Shown here: in pieces, positions 44,678 through 52,947 of the stretch
Layout of the letters: every line of letters starts with the position of its first letter
Numbering within the stretch: the stretch's first letter is position 1
Assembly (NCBI RefSeq): GCF_037977055.1
Contig: NZ_CP150274.1
Span: 1,736,001 to 1,800,000 of the forward strand
Direction: 5' to 3'
Source of the DNA: Paenibacillus sp. FSL K6-1096
GTDB lineage: Bacteria > Bacillota > Bacilli > Paenibacillales > Paenibacillaceae
DNA length: 64,000 nt
Position numbers and translations under genes: made by a program
Notes under the pieces: model-generated
What the model was told of the DNA's origin: nothing
The model's database searches: none
Seen by the model: the letters and a program-made list of their open reading frames with translations, nothing else

Positions 44678-44767
44678 GCGATGCGGGGATAATACGGGAT
44701 AGAGATATAGACCAGTAAGCACCTCTATACATGGTGAGATTCTACTGTAAAGGGGATCAAGATCGAC

Positions 44768-44932
44768 ATGGACGCCTTGCAGGTCATCGAATTACTGCTG
44801 ACTCATCCTGATTATAGTGTGGATGCAGTGCATCCTGAAATTCCGGATTTCGTGGGTATTGAGACGATTGAGGTAGATCATGGAACCAAGACCTTCTCCA
44901 TCCTGCTTCAGGAGCCTAAGGAATACGGCTGA
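44768..44932 (+). CDS. Small hypothetical protein, 54 residues
   Basis: Acidic, starting MDALQVIELLLTHPDYSVDA, ending TFSILLQEPKEYG; AAAGGGG site. Clean frame, function unknown. Confidence 0.55.
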   Translation: MDALQVIELLLTHPDYSVDAVHPEIPDFVGIETIEVDHGTKTFSILLQEPKEYG

Positions 44933-45004
44933 GCTGTCTTAAGCGGCCCGCACACAAGTGACCCCGCCGGATGTCCGGCAGGGTTAAGCTTGTGGATTAG
45001 GGGA

Positions 45005-45808
45005 TTACAGGATGACAATTACATAGAATAGTGCGGCCAGGACGAAGCGGTAGAGCGCGAACCATTCCAGGCGCAGCCGCTTGATCAGCTTAATGAACGT
45101 TACCACCGCAATCAGCGCCACCACAAAGGATGTCACGAAGCCGATCAGCATTAATGTCAGCGCATCTGAGCTTAGCAGATCCCGGCTGTCGTACAGATCG
45201 AGCAGACTCGCCCCGAACATCACGGGTACGGAGATCAGGAAGGTGAAGTCGGCAGCGGCCTTCTGGCTGGTCCCCAGCAGCAGGCCGCCTGAGATGGTCG
45301 AGCCTGAGCGCGAGAAGCCGGGCCACAGGGCCAGACACTGGAACAGCCCAATGCCGAAGGCTTGCTTGTAATTCAGGTGATCTACGGTCTCCGCCGTCTT
45401 GGCTCTTTTGCTGCGTGCCGCGAAGATCATCAGGATGCCGCCCGCCACCAGCCCGATCAGGACCGGCTCAGGGCCGAACAAGTGAGTCTTAATCAAGTCC
45501 TTGAAGAGCAGGTACACGATTAAGGCCGGAATCATGGCCAGGAACATATGTATGGCATTCAGTCCCTTGCTTTTCGAGAAGTCCATCTTCAGCATATTGA
45601 CACCAATATGGAGATACTTCTTCCAATACAGCAGCAGCACGGCCAATACGGCCCCGAGCTGAATCACAATTTTGAAGGTGACGGCCGTATCTCCCTCGAA
45701 CTTCAGCAGATCCCCGGCCAGCACCAGATGTCCGGTAGACGATACCGGCAAGAATTCGGTCAGTCCCTCTATAATCCCTAATATTATGGCTTTGATTGCA
45801 TCAGTCAC
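45005..45808 (-). CDS. uppP: Undecaprenyl-diphosphatase UppP (BacA family)
   Basis: 267 residues, eight membrane spans. Catalytic motifs EGLTEFLPVSSTGHL (residues 14-28) and PGFSRSGSTI (near 172) are intact. It dephosphorylates undecaprenyl pyrophosphate for reuse in peptidoglycan synthesis and gives bacitracin resistance when abundant. Stands alone on the minus strand. Confidence 0.96.
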   Translation of the reverse strand: MTDAIKAIILGIIEGLTEFLPVSSTGHLVLAGDLLKFEGDTAVTFKIVIQLGAVLAVLLLYWKKYLHIGVNMLKMDFSKSKGLNAIHMFLAMIPALIVYLLFKDLIKTHLFGPEPVLIGLVAGGILMIFAARSKRAKTAETVDHLNYKQAFGIGLFQCLALWPGFSRSGSTISGGLLLGTSQKAAADFTFLISVPVMFGASLLDLYDSRDLLSSDALTLMLIGFVTSFVVALIAVVTFIKLIKRLRLEWFALYRFVLAALFYVIVIL

Positions 45809-46000
45809 TGGTGAATAATCCCCTTTCTGAAATAGATCACTCTATTTCCAGTATAAGGGACAGCTCAGGAATCCCCCATCGAATCACCTAACAATCCGGG
45901 AGCAGGATGTGACAGTAGTGTCACTTGGAGGGAGAAGTTCCTGTTTTGTGCAACCTATTACACCCGGTGTGCGTACATGGATTAAGGAGTTGGTAATAAT

Positions 46001-46204
46001 ATGGCTGTTCTATTTATTATATTAGTTGTAATCATTGCAGTCCTGAATATCTTCTTCCCGGCCATGGGCTGGCATCTGCGATATGGCTGGATGGTCCAAG
46101 GCGACTCCGAGCCCAGCGATGCTTACCTCATGATGAGCCGAATCACCAGCGTGATTGTCCTGATTTTTTTTCTCTTGTACTTTTTGCCTTCGATGTTGGG
46201 TTAG
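46001..46204 (+). CDS. Small two-span membrane protein (DUF6199-like)
   Basis: 67 residues with N-terminal (LFIILVVIIAVLNIFFPAMG) and C-terminal (ITSVIVLIFFLLYFLP) membrane spans and the loop GWHLRYGWMVQGDSEPSD seen in the DUF6199 family. Strong site (GGAGTTGGTAATA). Function unknown. Confidence 0.72.
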   Translation: MAVLFIILVVIIAVLNIFFPAMGWHLRYGWMVQGDSEPSDAYLMMSRITSVIVLIFFLLYFLPSMLG

Positions 46205-46240
46205 GGAGTGGATTGGAATGGTAAGCTACATGTCAAAAAG

Positions 46241-46272
46241 AGCCGCCGGCGCTTCCCTGCCGGCGGCTTCTT
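46241..46272 (+). terminator. Terminator
   Basis: AGCCGCCGGC-gcttccct-GCCGGCGGCT followed by TCTTTTG. Confidence 0.85.
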
Positions 46273-46275
46273 TTG

Positions 46276-46554
46276 TTACTTTCTTTTAAAGCTTCTATTC
46301 CAGTCCAAAGCCATTTCCTGAAAGCTAACTTGTCTGCGCCAAGTGCTGCCAGTGGTCTCCCATTCCTTAAATGCTTGCGCATAAGGCGTGTAAAATCTCC
46401 AATCGCTAATATTCCAAGAACAATAAATCTTGCGGTAGCACTTCCCAAACGGGATATCCTCAGTGTACCTCCGCACAGCCTTGCTCGCCTGCCGTTTACT
46501 CCAGCGGCTGCCGTACTCTTTGCATACGGGTGTCTTCTTCATACTTCTGCTCAA
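46276..46554 (-). CDS. Small basic protein, unknown function
   Basis: Up to 92 residues, very rich in Arg, Lys, Trp and Tyr: KQASKAVRRYTEDIPFGKCY, CSWNISDWRFYTPY, WRRQVSFQEMALDWNRS. Similar short basic proteins are frequent in Bacillota without known role. TTG 46554 has AAGGAGG 11 bases upstream; ATG 46542 is the alternative. Confidence 0.55.
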   Translation of the reverse strand: MSRSMKKTPVCKEYGSRWSKRQASKAVRRYTEDIPFGKCYRKIYCSWNISDWRFYTPYAQAFKEWETTGSTWRRQVSFQEMALDWNRSFKRK

Positions 46555-46695
46555 CTTGGCTCTAACCTCCTTAAAAGAAGCTAGAGACCGTCTAATAATT
46601 TCATTGATTCACCCCTTATTCGCCCATATTTCTATGTTTAAAAGAGGTTGAACGCTAATAAAAAGCCCCTTGCTAAGCAAGAGACTTAAGTGAAG

Positions 46696-46758
46696 TGGGC
46701 CCTACAGGACTCGAACCTGTGACCAATCGGTTATGAGCCGACCGCTCTAACCAACTGA
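46696..46758 (-). repeat. tRNA-Ile(CAU)-like 3' fragment (non-functional, attachment-site-like)
   Basis: Minus strand carries the 3' acceptor strand, T-arm (CACAGGTTCGAGTCCTGT), variable loop, anticodon arm (TCGGCTCATAACCGA) and most of the D-arm of a CAT-anticodon tRNA, but the 5' acceptor strand (expected GGGCCCTTAGC) is replaced by CCCTTTCCTCTATA. A second 5'-type piece (CTAAGCTCAGATGGTTAGAG) is at 46917-46938. Fits one half of an integration repeat. Confidence 0.7.
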
Positions 46759-46872
46759 TATAGAGGAAAGGGATATATGCCCTAAACTCTATTAGTGAAT
46801 CGTTGATTTTATTGGAGTTCGGGACTATAAGGTAAATTGGATTATAAAGAGTTCGTGACCAATTATGTGACC

Positions 46873-46902
46873 AATAAATCCTGGAGCAATCCAGGATTTA
46901 TT
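46873..46902. repeat. Perfect inverted repeat
   Basis: AATAAATCCTGG-agcaat-CCAGGATTTATT, a perfect 12-base stem between the two tRNA-Ile pieces; probably an old terminator of an element gene. Confidence 0.6.
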
Positions 46903-46916
46903 CGCTGTTCTGGCAA

Positions 46917-46938
46917 CTCTAACCATCTGAGCTTAGGG
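46917..46938 (-). repeat. tRNA-Ile-like 5' fragment
   Basis: Minus strand CCCTAAGCTCAGATGGTTAG resembles the 5' D-arm end of tRNA-Ile; the rest of the tRNA is missing on this side. Confidence 0.45.
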
Positions 46939-47017
46939 AAAGGGCGTTATGGTTCAGCAGAAACAAGATTTATCCCTAGTTTGCCGGAAGTGAAAGCTTT
47001 TTATTAAGAATATTTGC

Positions 47018-48217
47018 TTATAATTGAGACGTATTTAGTGTACTCAAATTAAGCATTTTATCAGTATCATTGGGATCTTGAGTACAATCTTCATTCTCAA
47101 TAAAAAGAACACAACATACTCCACCACTCACTCTTGCACTGGGGTAGAGAATCCCATGAATTTTCTCACCATTTTCCATAGTGAATACACGTCTGAAAAA
47201 TTCCGTAACAATTTGGGTAGGAACATATTCTATGTGCTCAATATTATTTTTAGTAACAGGCATTGATAAATCATAAACAAGGTTTCTTATAAAAATCACA
47301 GCATTTCTTAGATGTCTTTTTTCTTCATCAAAAAGACTAGGAAACTGAATATGTTTCGAAAGATCTAATAAATTTAGATTTTTTAAATTCTCAAAAATCC
47401 CTACTGTCACATATTTCTTATCATCACGAATTTCTTCAATAGCTGTTGCTTCATCTGTTGCTCCATAAAACATTGGTATACCTGCAGGACTCATTCTGTT
47501 GGAATAAATTGAAAACTCTCTAGGAGGTGAAGCCAATTCTTCAACTTTGGAGAAGCCAGTTGAATCATTATGAGTTCTTCCTCTGTAAAATCTATAGGAA
47601 ACTGCTTTTGAATTTATTAAACCTAAAGTTATTATAGACTGTCCGATTGTTTCAAGTATTTGAGAAGGCTGAGAATAAATAATACCATAGCGGTTTGGAT
47701 TATCTTCTATGTGAAAGAATACATATCTTGTTTCATGTTTTACTTGCTGACAAAACAGCTCCCACGTAACATAATTCTCTTCATACTCTCTAAGTAAATA
47801 CGGGCTTATCTGACACCATTGTTGGTCACTAATCGAGCTATAAATATCTCTTTTTAGATCTTCATTTTCAATCCCAAGTTCATCACTAAGTTCATCACAA
47901 ATTAGATCGTATGTATCAATAACTTTTGCCCCTTGCCAACCGCCTTCTCTACCATCCCAACCAACACCTTCATTATTAGGATCTCCCCATTCAGTCTTTA
48001 TACCATCCATAATAACATGTAGAAGTTTTTCTATATGAACCGAGATTTCCTCATCACTTTGCTGACCACAATAATCACACTTACATTGTTCTGCGTTATC
48101 TTCGATAAACAATTTTAGAGCATAATCATCTACACAATTATGACATACAAACTTCTCTACTGTGCACTCAAATCCTTGTTCCTCAATCTTAGCCATGTAC
48201 TCTTTTGCCCAGCTCAT
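47018..48217 (-). CDS. HEPN/RES-domain protein (putative NAD-targeting toxin-like)
   Basis: About 399 residues from ATG 48217 (GGGGGG site). N-terminal 150 residues: a CxxC zinc pair (FVCHNC, CDYCG) and a helical HEPN/RES-N-type domain. C-terminal RES domain: SYRFYRGRTHND, then SNRMSPAGIPMFYGATDEAT and AIEEI, containing the R, Y and E positions used by RES toxins to degrade NAD. No separate Xre-type antitoxin gene lies next to it, unlike two-gene RES/Xre systems, so the N-terminal domain may control it. It sits between two tRNA fragments, so it looks like acquired defence cargo. Confidence 0.78.
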   Translation of the reverse strand: MSWAKEYMAKIEEQGFECTVEKFVCHNCVDDYALKLFIEDNAEQCKCDYCGQQSDEEISVHIEKLLHVIMDGIKTEWGDPNNEGVGWDGREGGWQGAKVIDTYDLICDELSDELGIENEDLKRDIYSSISDQQWCQISPYLLREYEENYVTWELFCQQVKHETRYVFFHIEDNPNRYGIIYSQPSQILETIGQSIITLGLINSKAVSYRFYRGRTHNDSTGFSKVEELASPPREFSIYSNRMSPAGIPMFYGATDEATAIEEIRDDKKYVTVGIFENLKNLNLLDLSKHIQFPSLFDEEKRHLRNAVIFIRNLVYDLSMPVTKNNIEHIEYVPTQIVTEFFRRVFTMENGEKIHGILYPSARVSGGVCCVLFIENEDCTQDPNDTDKMLNLSTLNTSQL

Positions 48218-48796
48218 TTTTATCCCCCCAACACAAATGTTTGGAAACATATAGAAAGTGGGGTCATTGAGTTGCCCACTAAATCCATCTAGTAAAGTAA
48301 TTTCAACACTTTGCCCCTTCTTCCCAACATAAACTTGATATTTTTACTATCAGGCTTCAGTGATGCGTATAGTGTGCCTATATTGAGTCCTGAAAATCCA
48401 CTTTATCGGAGTAAAGAATGAAAAATTATTAGCTTTGCAGGGGAATTTGAACCCCAGCCCTACGTATTACAAGTGTGCCTCAGGCAAAACTATTTAAGGT
48501 TTTTCTAGACTGTTAAGGGATAGAACGTTTGTTTCAAGTGTATAGTTACCTCTAAAGATTTGTTTGTATTTGCTTTTTTTGGAAAAAAATTAAGAGACGC
48601 AAGATCGAAACTCCCCATAGCTTAATTACACAAGTCTATTTTATACAATTTTGATCAAAATTTATATATTAACCAAAATAATAAAATAAAAAAATAGTCT
48701 GATTTTTGACAATTATTTCGTTAGCTTCTAAGCGATAAAGACTTTTCCACTGTCCAGATCCTAAGTAAATTCAAAGTATTAAGAATTAAACAAAAT
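48218..48796. other. Gene-free segment with a tRNA-like fragment
   Basis: About 580 bp without a convincing gene. At 48437-48490 the minus strand shows a T-arm-like GGGGTTCAAATTCCCC and a TTGTAA loop, a possible degenerate 3' tRNA piece. Otherwise AT-rich. Confidence 0.4.
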
Positions 48797-48838
48797 AAAA
48801 GCCGAGTAACTCACTTAGCAGAGTAATCGGCTTTTCTC
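48797..48838 (-). terminator. Terminator of the graspetide operon
   Basis: AAAAGCCGA..ACTC / GAGT..TCGGCTTTT with T-run on the minus strand, directly after the precursor stop. Confidence 0.8.
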
Positions 48839-48841
48839 TAG

Positions 48842-49216
48842 TTAAATATTTTTATCATCTGAGGCCAAATCTTCCGAAATAGAAGCGTCTCTCAAATGAT
48901 CATATGTAAATATTGCTATTGAATCATCTTCATCGGTATTTTCTAAAGTGAATGTGTGCCTTGTAGAATCGTCACTAACCAAAAAGAATCTATCGTCTGG
49001 ATCGATACTTTCTAAAGAACGTGTTTCTATACAAGAATCAAATAATATAGGAAGATCATCTTCATCAGATGTTTCCGATGTCTCAGTAAGTCTAGTTGAA
49101 TCTGAGAACTTTATACTGTTTGTAACAGTATCTTCAATATTTCCAGTTGATAAATCCTTTTTAGTATTTTCGAGAGGAATTGTTCTAATGTATTTGGATA
49201 TGTAAGGTTCCTTCAT
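48842..49216 (-). CDS. Graspetide (omega-ester/amide RiPP) precursor with repeated core motifs (putative)
   Basis: 124 residues, strongly acidic, last gene of an operon with an ATP-grasp ligase. Three 14-residue core-like repeats: residues 41-54 (TRLTETSETSDEDD), 62-75 (CIETRSLESIDPDD) and 85-98 (TRHTFTLENTDEDD), each followed by a hydrophobic patch. Consensus T-x-(T/S)-x-E-x-x-D-x-D-D; a degenerate fourth form is at 9-22 (YIRTIPLENTKKDL) in the leader. Thr/Ser side chains are the expected donors and Glu/Asp the acceptors of ester bonds. The start MKEPYISKYIRTI looks like the leader motif read by the ligase. The site AAGGAGG is very strong. Resembles plesiocin/thuringinin-type precursors but with a different spacing (memory, unverified). 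Confidence 0.8.
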   Translation of the reverse strand: MKEPYISKYIRTIPLENTKKDLSTGNIEDTVTNSIKFSDSTRLTETSETSDEDDLPILFDSCIETRSLESIDPDDRFFLVSDDSTRHTFTLENTDEDDSIAIFTYDHLRDASISEDLASDDKNI

Positions 49217-49222
49217 TAAGTG

Positions 49223-50368
49223 TTACCTCCTTATAAAAATGATTTGTATTTCACTTTGCGAGAGTTTAAAATTTGAAGTAAAAACTTCTGTAACTGGAAT
49301 ATTATTATAATTATAGACTTTCAAAAAATCAAGTAGTCGCTGATAATTACTTGAAATAATATTACTATTTCTTATAAAAATTATTTCTTTAAAATCATTA
49401 TTTATTAAATGTGTTTGTAGCTGCAATAATAACTTTTTATTGTTTTCTAGAAAATTTTCAGGATTAGATGAAATATCAAGACTTTGAATAGTGTTATTAT
49501 TACTTTTAGATTCAATTTGTGTAGGTGTATAGTTAGTCGTAGTTGTCAACAGGTTAAATGAGAGGGTAGCTAACAAAATTATTACATTCCAAGAAACAAT
49601 GCAAATCAAATATTTTTCAATATTCTTAATAAGACTAACTTCGCAAACATTATTGTTTTGCAATTCCTGCCAATCATAATACAATCCTGATAGGTATTTT
49701 GTAGATGCCTCCATAGGATTCTGAGCATTTTTAATACTCCTAAAAAGGAATTTGCGATATCCTTGTACTTTAATAAACTTATATGCAAACAATAGTATAT
49801 TAATTAAAGAAAAAAGTGTAATTATACCAGAAATAATATATAAATTAGATAGGAGGATCGGTTTTTCTAAGATGTCACTTATTTTTGATATAAACGGAAT
49901 ATATATAGGAATCAATATTGCTATTATCGCTAAATATGCCAAAAATTTATTAAAGACTTTACCTTGTGTTGTTTGACAATCATTAATTTTAAATAAAATA
50001 GTTTGAGTTAAAAGTTCCTTTTCCTCAGGAGTTTTAGATGTTAAATCAATTTCAAAATCATTTCTTTTTTGATCTAATTCTGCATCAGGTATTCTCGGTT
50101 GTAATTTTGATAGATATATCATTTCTGACCATCCAAAACTAAATATCTTATCAGTACGAGGTAATCTATGAATCCATAATTTAAACATTGGTATATTAAT
50201 TTCAGTATAGAGTAGACAATATATTACAGTGCCTAAGCTTACGCTAAAGATATTGAGACTAATTCTTTCTGAGTTTCTTTTTAAATCACCAAAATGACTT
50301 TTATCAATAACCCGAAAAATTGGTGAAAATGAAAGAAGTTTTATAAGAATGAACAAAAGTTTAGGCAT
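49223..50368 (-). CDS. Membrane protein of the graspetide locus, unknown function
   Basis: 381 residues with about five membrane spans (near 8-20, 42-58, 145-165, 180-205, 265-285), large cytoplasmic-looking stretches rich in Lys/Glu/Asn and a C-terminal soluble part (LQTHLINNDFKEIIFIRN). I recognise no transporter or protease family. It overlaps the ATP-grasp gene by 8 bp and lies 6 bp before the precursor, so it is part of the same operon. It may export, anchor or process the peptide, or give self-protection (inference). Confidence 0.65.
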   Translation of the reverse strand: MPKLLFILIKLLSFSPIFRVIDKSHFGDLKRNSERISLNIFSVSLGTVIYCLLYTEINIPMFKLWIHRLPRTDKIFSFGWSEMIYLSKLQPRIPDAELDQKRNDFEIDLTSKTPEEKELLTQTILFKINDCQTTQGKVFNKFLAYLAIIAILIPIYIPFISKISDILEKPILLSNLYIISGIITLFSLINILLFAYKFIKVQGYRKFLFRSIKNAQNPMEASTKYLSGLYYDWQELQNNNVCEVSLIKNIEKYLICIVSWNVIILLATLSFNLLTTTTNYTPTQIESKSNNNTIQSLDISSNPENFLENNKKLLLQLQTHLINNDFKEIIFIRNSNIISSNYQRLLDFLKVYNYNNIPVTEVFTSNFKLSQSEIQIIFIRR

Positions 50369-51296
50369 GGGCAGATTCCTCTTCGGTCAAGTAGTTTATT
50401 ATCGCAGTAGAAATGTTAAGTGAAAGTAATTGTTCTAACCATAACCATTGCCCATTCGGATTAACTTCCAGAAAATAATAGATGCCATCTCTATAGATAA
50501 AGTCGAATGCTCCAAATTGGATATTTAACGTTTCCATTAATTTGAAACATAGATTTATTAAATTTGCAGGCAAACTGGCTTTAGTATATTGAACATTTGC
50601 AGTTGTTTTCCTCCAATCCACCTTATCACTTGATTGAATCTCGACAGTGAACACACATTTTCCAACGATCGTAACTCTATATTCTGCATCTTTACTTACA
50701 TATTTTTGGAAATAGGATGGACTTATTTCTAAATTTTGAACTGGAATAGAAGGATCTACAAGATTGGTTTGTATATAATTTATTTTTGTGGGTTCAAGTA
50801 TTCTTCCAACAGATAAAGGTTTTACAATTGATACTTCATCTTTAATAAAATCAGATGCACAAACACTGTCATTAGTGATAAGTGAAGCTGGAAGTAGAAA
50901 TCCAAGCTTAGAAGCAATATGTAACTGAGTAACCTTATTTTCTGCACGTTTTAAAATAGAAGGCCGTGTAAGGCTTCTTTTTCCCACTATTTCCGCGATA
51001 CCTTCTATAAGAGTTAAAATATCACGTTGCATTAAAGAATGGAATTTATAATTATACAAAGACATGTCAGGCATCATTGGTTTTCGATAGTACACAGCAT
51101 CAATAGAGTTATCTTCTATAACTCCCACAGAACTAGTAATCCTTAAGCTAGTGGTCCGTACTTCGAATTTATAGTTTGTAAGTTTATCAGTATCAATTCT
51201 GAAGAAGTTTACCCTTTCTTTAAAGTTATAAACTAAGTAATCGACTGTCTTATCAATTGAACTTGTAATAACTAAAATTGTCTTTATATTAATCAC
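50361..51296 (-). CDS. ATP-grasp macrocyclase (graspetide synthetase, MvdC/D-like)
   Basis: 311 residues. MvdD/PsnB-like: KTILVITSSIDKTVDYLVYN start, nucleotide-binding lysine region SIVKPLSVGR, and the metal/ATP end FGAFDFIYRD followed by EVNPNGQWLWLE (about 277-288). DWRK upstream is the usual substrate-side motif. These enzymes use ATP to make esters or amides between Thr/Ser/Lys and Glu/Asp of the precursor. The start is uncertain: GTG 51296 is assumed though GAGGTGAT overlaps it. First gene of an operon with the membrane protein and precursor; no ABC transporter or protease is seen. Confidence 0.87.
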   Translation of the reverse strand: MINIKTILVITSSIDKTVDYLVYNFKERVNFFRIDTDKLTNYKFEVRTTSLRITSSVGVIEDNSIDAVYYRKPMMPDMSLYNYKFHSLMQRDILTLIEGIAEIVGKRSLTRPSILKRAENKVTQLHIASKLGFLLPASLITNDSVCASDFIKDEVSIVKPLSVGRILEPTKINYIQTNLVDPSIPVQNLEISPSYFQKYVSKDAEYRVTIVGKCVFTVEIQSSDKVDWRKTTANVQYTKASLPANLINLCFKLMETLNIQFGAFDFIYRDGIYYFLEVNPNGQWLWLEQLLSLNISTAIINYLTEEESAHA

Positions 51297-51469
51297 CTCA
51301 GTCTAATGTTTGACATAGAAGGACAAGTACCATAGATTGGCTAACTAATTATACCAAGCATGCCGTCTGGCAGAACATAGTCACGCACTCTCATATGTCC
51401 TAAAATGTACGGGATTACATGGACGAGTTGGAGCTGCAGGAAAGACTATAAAGGGTCTGGCTGTTTCCG

Positions 51470-51896
51470 CGGAATGCCTTTTCATTCGCAAAACGCTGAA
51501 AGGCTATGAACTAAACGCTCTGAGTTTGACCTCCGGACTAAGTAGGGATGAGCTAACCTCTTCTCAATTTGTCCTGATAAAATGAGCTAATTCATCATGG
51601 TCCCATCGGCACCTGAAAAACGCATTGGCTCATAGCGCTTGGCGTAAAGTATTCGAGCTTTGCTTTTTTTCCGTCTTTTCATGTAAGCGTCTCATGTGAC
51701 TAACCCGAGTAAAAGCAAGCGTGCCGGCGCCATGAAACGGACTAAGAGGAATTAGAGAAAGCCGAGCTTGTTATTCTGAATAATTGGAAATATCTACTTA
51801 TTGGCCTAGAGGAAGCCGAAATGCTGTTTCCGGTCTTTGCCGCCAGCTATGAGCGCCGTATTCTAGTCCTAACCACGAATTGGAACTATCAATAGT
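51470..51896 (+). pseudogene. Dead IS21-family IstB ATPase remnant
   Basis: Translations in shifting frames recover pieces of IstB: the Walker A site at 51599 reads GPIGT-stop-KTHWLIALGVK (normally GPPGTGKTHL), and later EKAELVILNNWKYLLIGL and YERRILVLTTNWNY, matching the Walker B/sensor region. Stops and frameshifts show it is non-functional. The istA gene is not seen. Confidence 0.7.
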
Positions 51897-51980
51897 GTTC
51901 CCCCAACAATAGCACTTCTCTATGATACGGCCTCAATATAGTTCGTGTTTCTCTCTGTATATTTTCTTCAAACAAAATAA

Positions 51981-52008
51981 CGCCCTGCCAGCCTAAGCCA
52001 ACAGGGCG
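51981..52008 (-). terminator. Hairpin downstream of the first prepilin peptidase copy
   Basis: CGCCCTG/CAGGGCG arms followed on the minus strand by TTATTTTG; likely terminator. Confidence 0.5.
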
Positions 52009-52115
52009 ATTGCGCCGATACTTTCGGACTACACGCCGGTGCTTCCGATCCGTGTAGCTTCACATTAACACGATTGTAACAATCTGTAAATCGACAATTT
52101 CTAGTCATAAAGTGG

Positions 52116-52514
52116 CTACGGCCATAGCAACCCAGCGGTCAGAAATGGTGCCAATGGCACAGAGATCCGGGTCTTTACTGACAGCAACTTTTCTTCCTCC
52201 CAAATAAAAACACACATCAACCATAGAGTAACCACCGCTCGTTCCATGCCTATACATAATCCAAGCAGTCCAACCAATTTTACATCACCTGCCCCCAATG
52301 ATCGGGGGCTGATCGTGAAGACCAGGAACAACACTGCGCCTGGGACCAGTCCCCATAAATATTCGGGACTGAATCCTATCCTGAGCACTAGCAGTGATAA
52401 AATTGTTGGGTACGCCAGCTTATTTGATATCCGCCGCTCCGTGACATCCGTGTAGCTGAACCAGCAGCAAAGCATAATTAGGGATACTATCAGCAACATA
52501 TTGACTGTGGCCAT
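52116..52514 (-). CDS. Prepilin peptidase (A24 type), copy 1
   Basis: About 132 residues, multi-span. Catalytic Asp in CWFSYTDVTERRISNKL and in GAGDVKLVGL are both present, as in single-domain type IV prepilin peptidases. The C-terminal 30 residues differ from copy 2 (61714) and lack its last membrane span, so activity is uncertain. ATG 52514 follows AGGAG. It is preceded by a conserved 26-residue ORF and a remnant of the adhesin gene, the same order as at 61.7-62.5 kb. Confidence 0.8.
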   Translation of the reverse strand: MATVNMLLIVSLIMLCCWFSYTDVTERRISNKLAYPTILSLLVLRIGFSPEYLWGLVPGAVLFLVFTISPRSLGAGDVKLVGLLGLCIGMERAVVTLWLMCVFIWEEEKLLSVKTRISVPLAPFLTAGLLWP

Positions 52515-52518
52515 CAAT

Positions 52519-52599
52519 CTATACTCCTAGTTCCGGAAATAGCAGTTGCAGGCCACAAACCACGATTACCTCCAGCAGTGTACATAAGTTAGATATCAT
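52519..52599 (-). CDS. Conserved small membrane peptide (26 residues), copy 1
   Basis: MISNLCTLLEVIVVCGLQLL then FPELGV; GGAGG site. The second copy at 62159 differs at only two residues (I/V and D/E), both conservative, over otherwise drifting DNA, suggesting a real peptide. Confidence 0.6.
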   Translation of the reverse strand: MISNLCTLLEVIVVCGLQLLFPELGV

Positions 52600-52639
52600 G
52601 TTTTCCTCCCTCATACGAGCCTTCTCGTTACTTCACAAG

Positions 52640-52665
52640 TAAAACCCCAGCGAGAACGATGGGGT
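52640..52665 (-). terminator. Terminator (copy of the one at 62284)
   Basis: ACCCCATCGTTCTCGCTGGG followed by TTTTAC on the minus strand. Confidence 0.55.
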
Positions 52666-52679
52666 TAGATGTTTACTGT

Positions 52680-52860
52680 TTATTTGATCAATCTGACATT
52701 CTGCACATCATCATACATACTGCCATAGTTTTCTACTTGCTTCGTGATACAAGTTACTAAGCTATACATCCCTGCAGGATCGGTGGAAATTTTAATCAGG
52801 TAATAGCCATCTGTAGCCGTCACCGAGATGAATTTTCGGTAGAGTTGTTCAGCTTTTCGT
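52680..52860 (-). pseudogene. C-terminal remnant of the CARDB/stalk secreted protein
   Basis: About 60 residues equal to the end of the protein at 62312: TATDGYYLIKISTDPAGM, then CITKQVENYGSMYDDVQNVR. The rest of the gene is missing; the copy is joined to an unrelated remnant at 52861. Confidence 0.75.
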
Positions 52861-52947
52861 GCTGCCGGTGCTGCCCCGATGTATGCCGGAGAACCAGGAT
52901 ACTCTCAAAAACTTGATCGAGACAGTGACGGCGAAGCGTGTGAATAG
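52861..52947 (+). pseudogene. Excalibur-type domain C-terminal remnant
   Basis: Plus strand encodes GEPGYSQKLDRDSDGEACE-stop, the calcium-binding Excalibur motif (DxDxDGxxCE). The upstream part of the gene is lost at the junction with the CARDB-protein remnant. Confidence 0.65.

Noticed and set aside
46696..46758. Functional tRNA-Ile
   Set aside because: The 5' acceptor strand and D-stem do not pair, so only a fragment remains.
48437..48490. Functional tRNA-Thr-like gene
   Set aside because: Only the T-arm is convincing; the anticodon and D arms do not fold properly, so I list it only as part of a gene-free segment.
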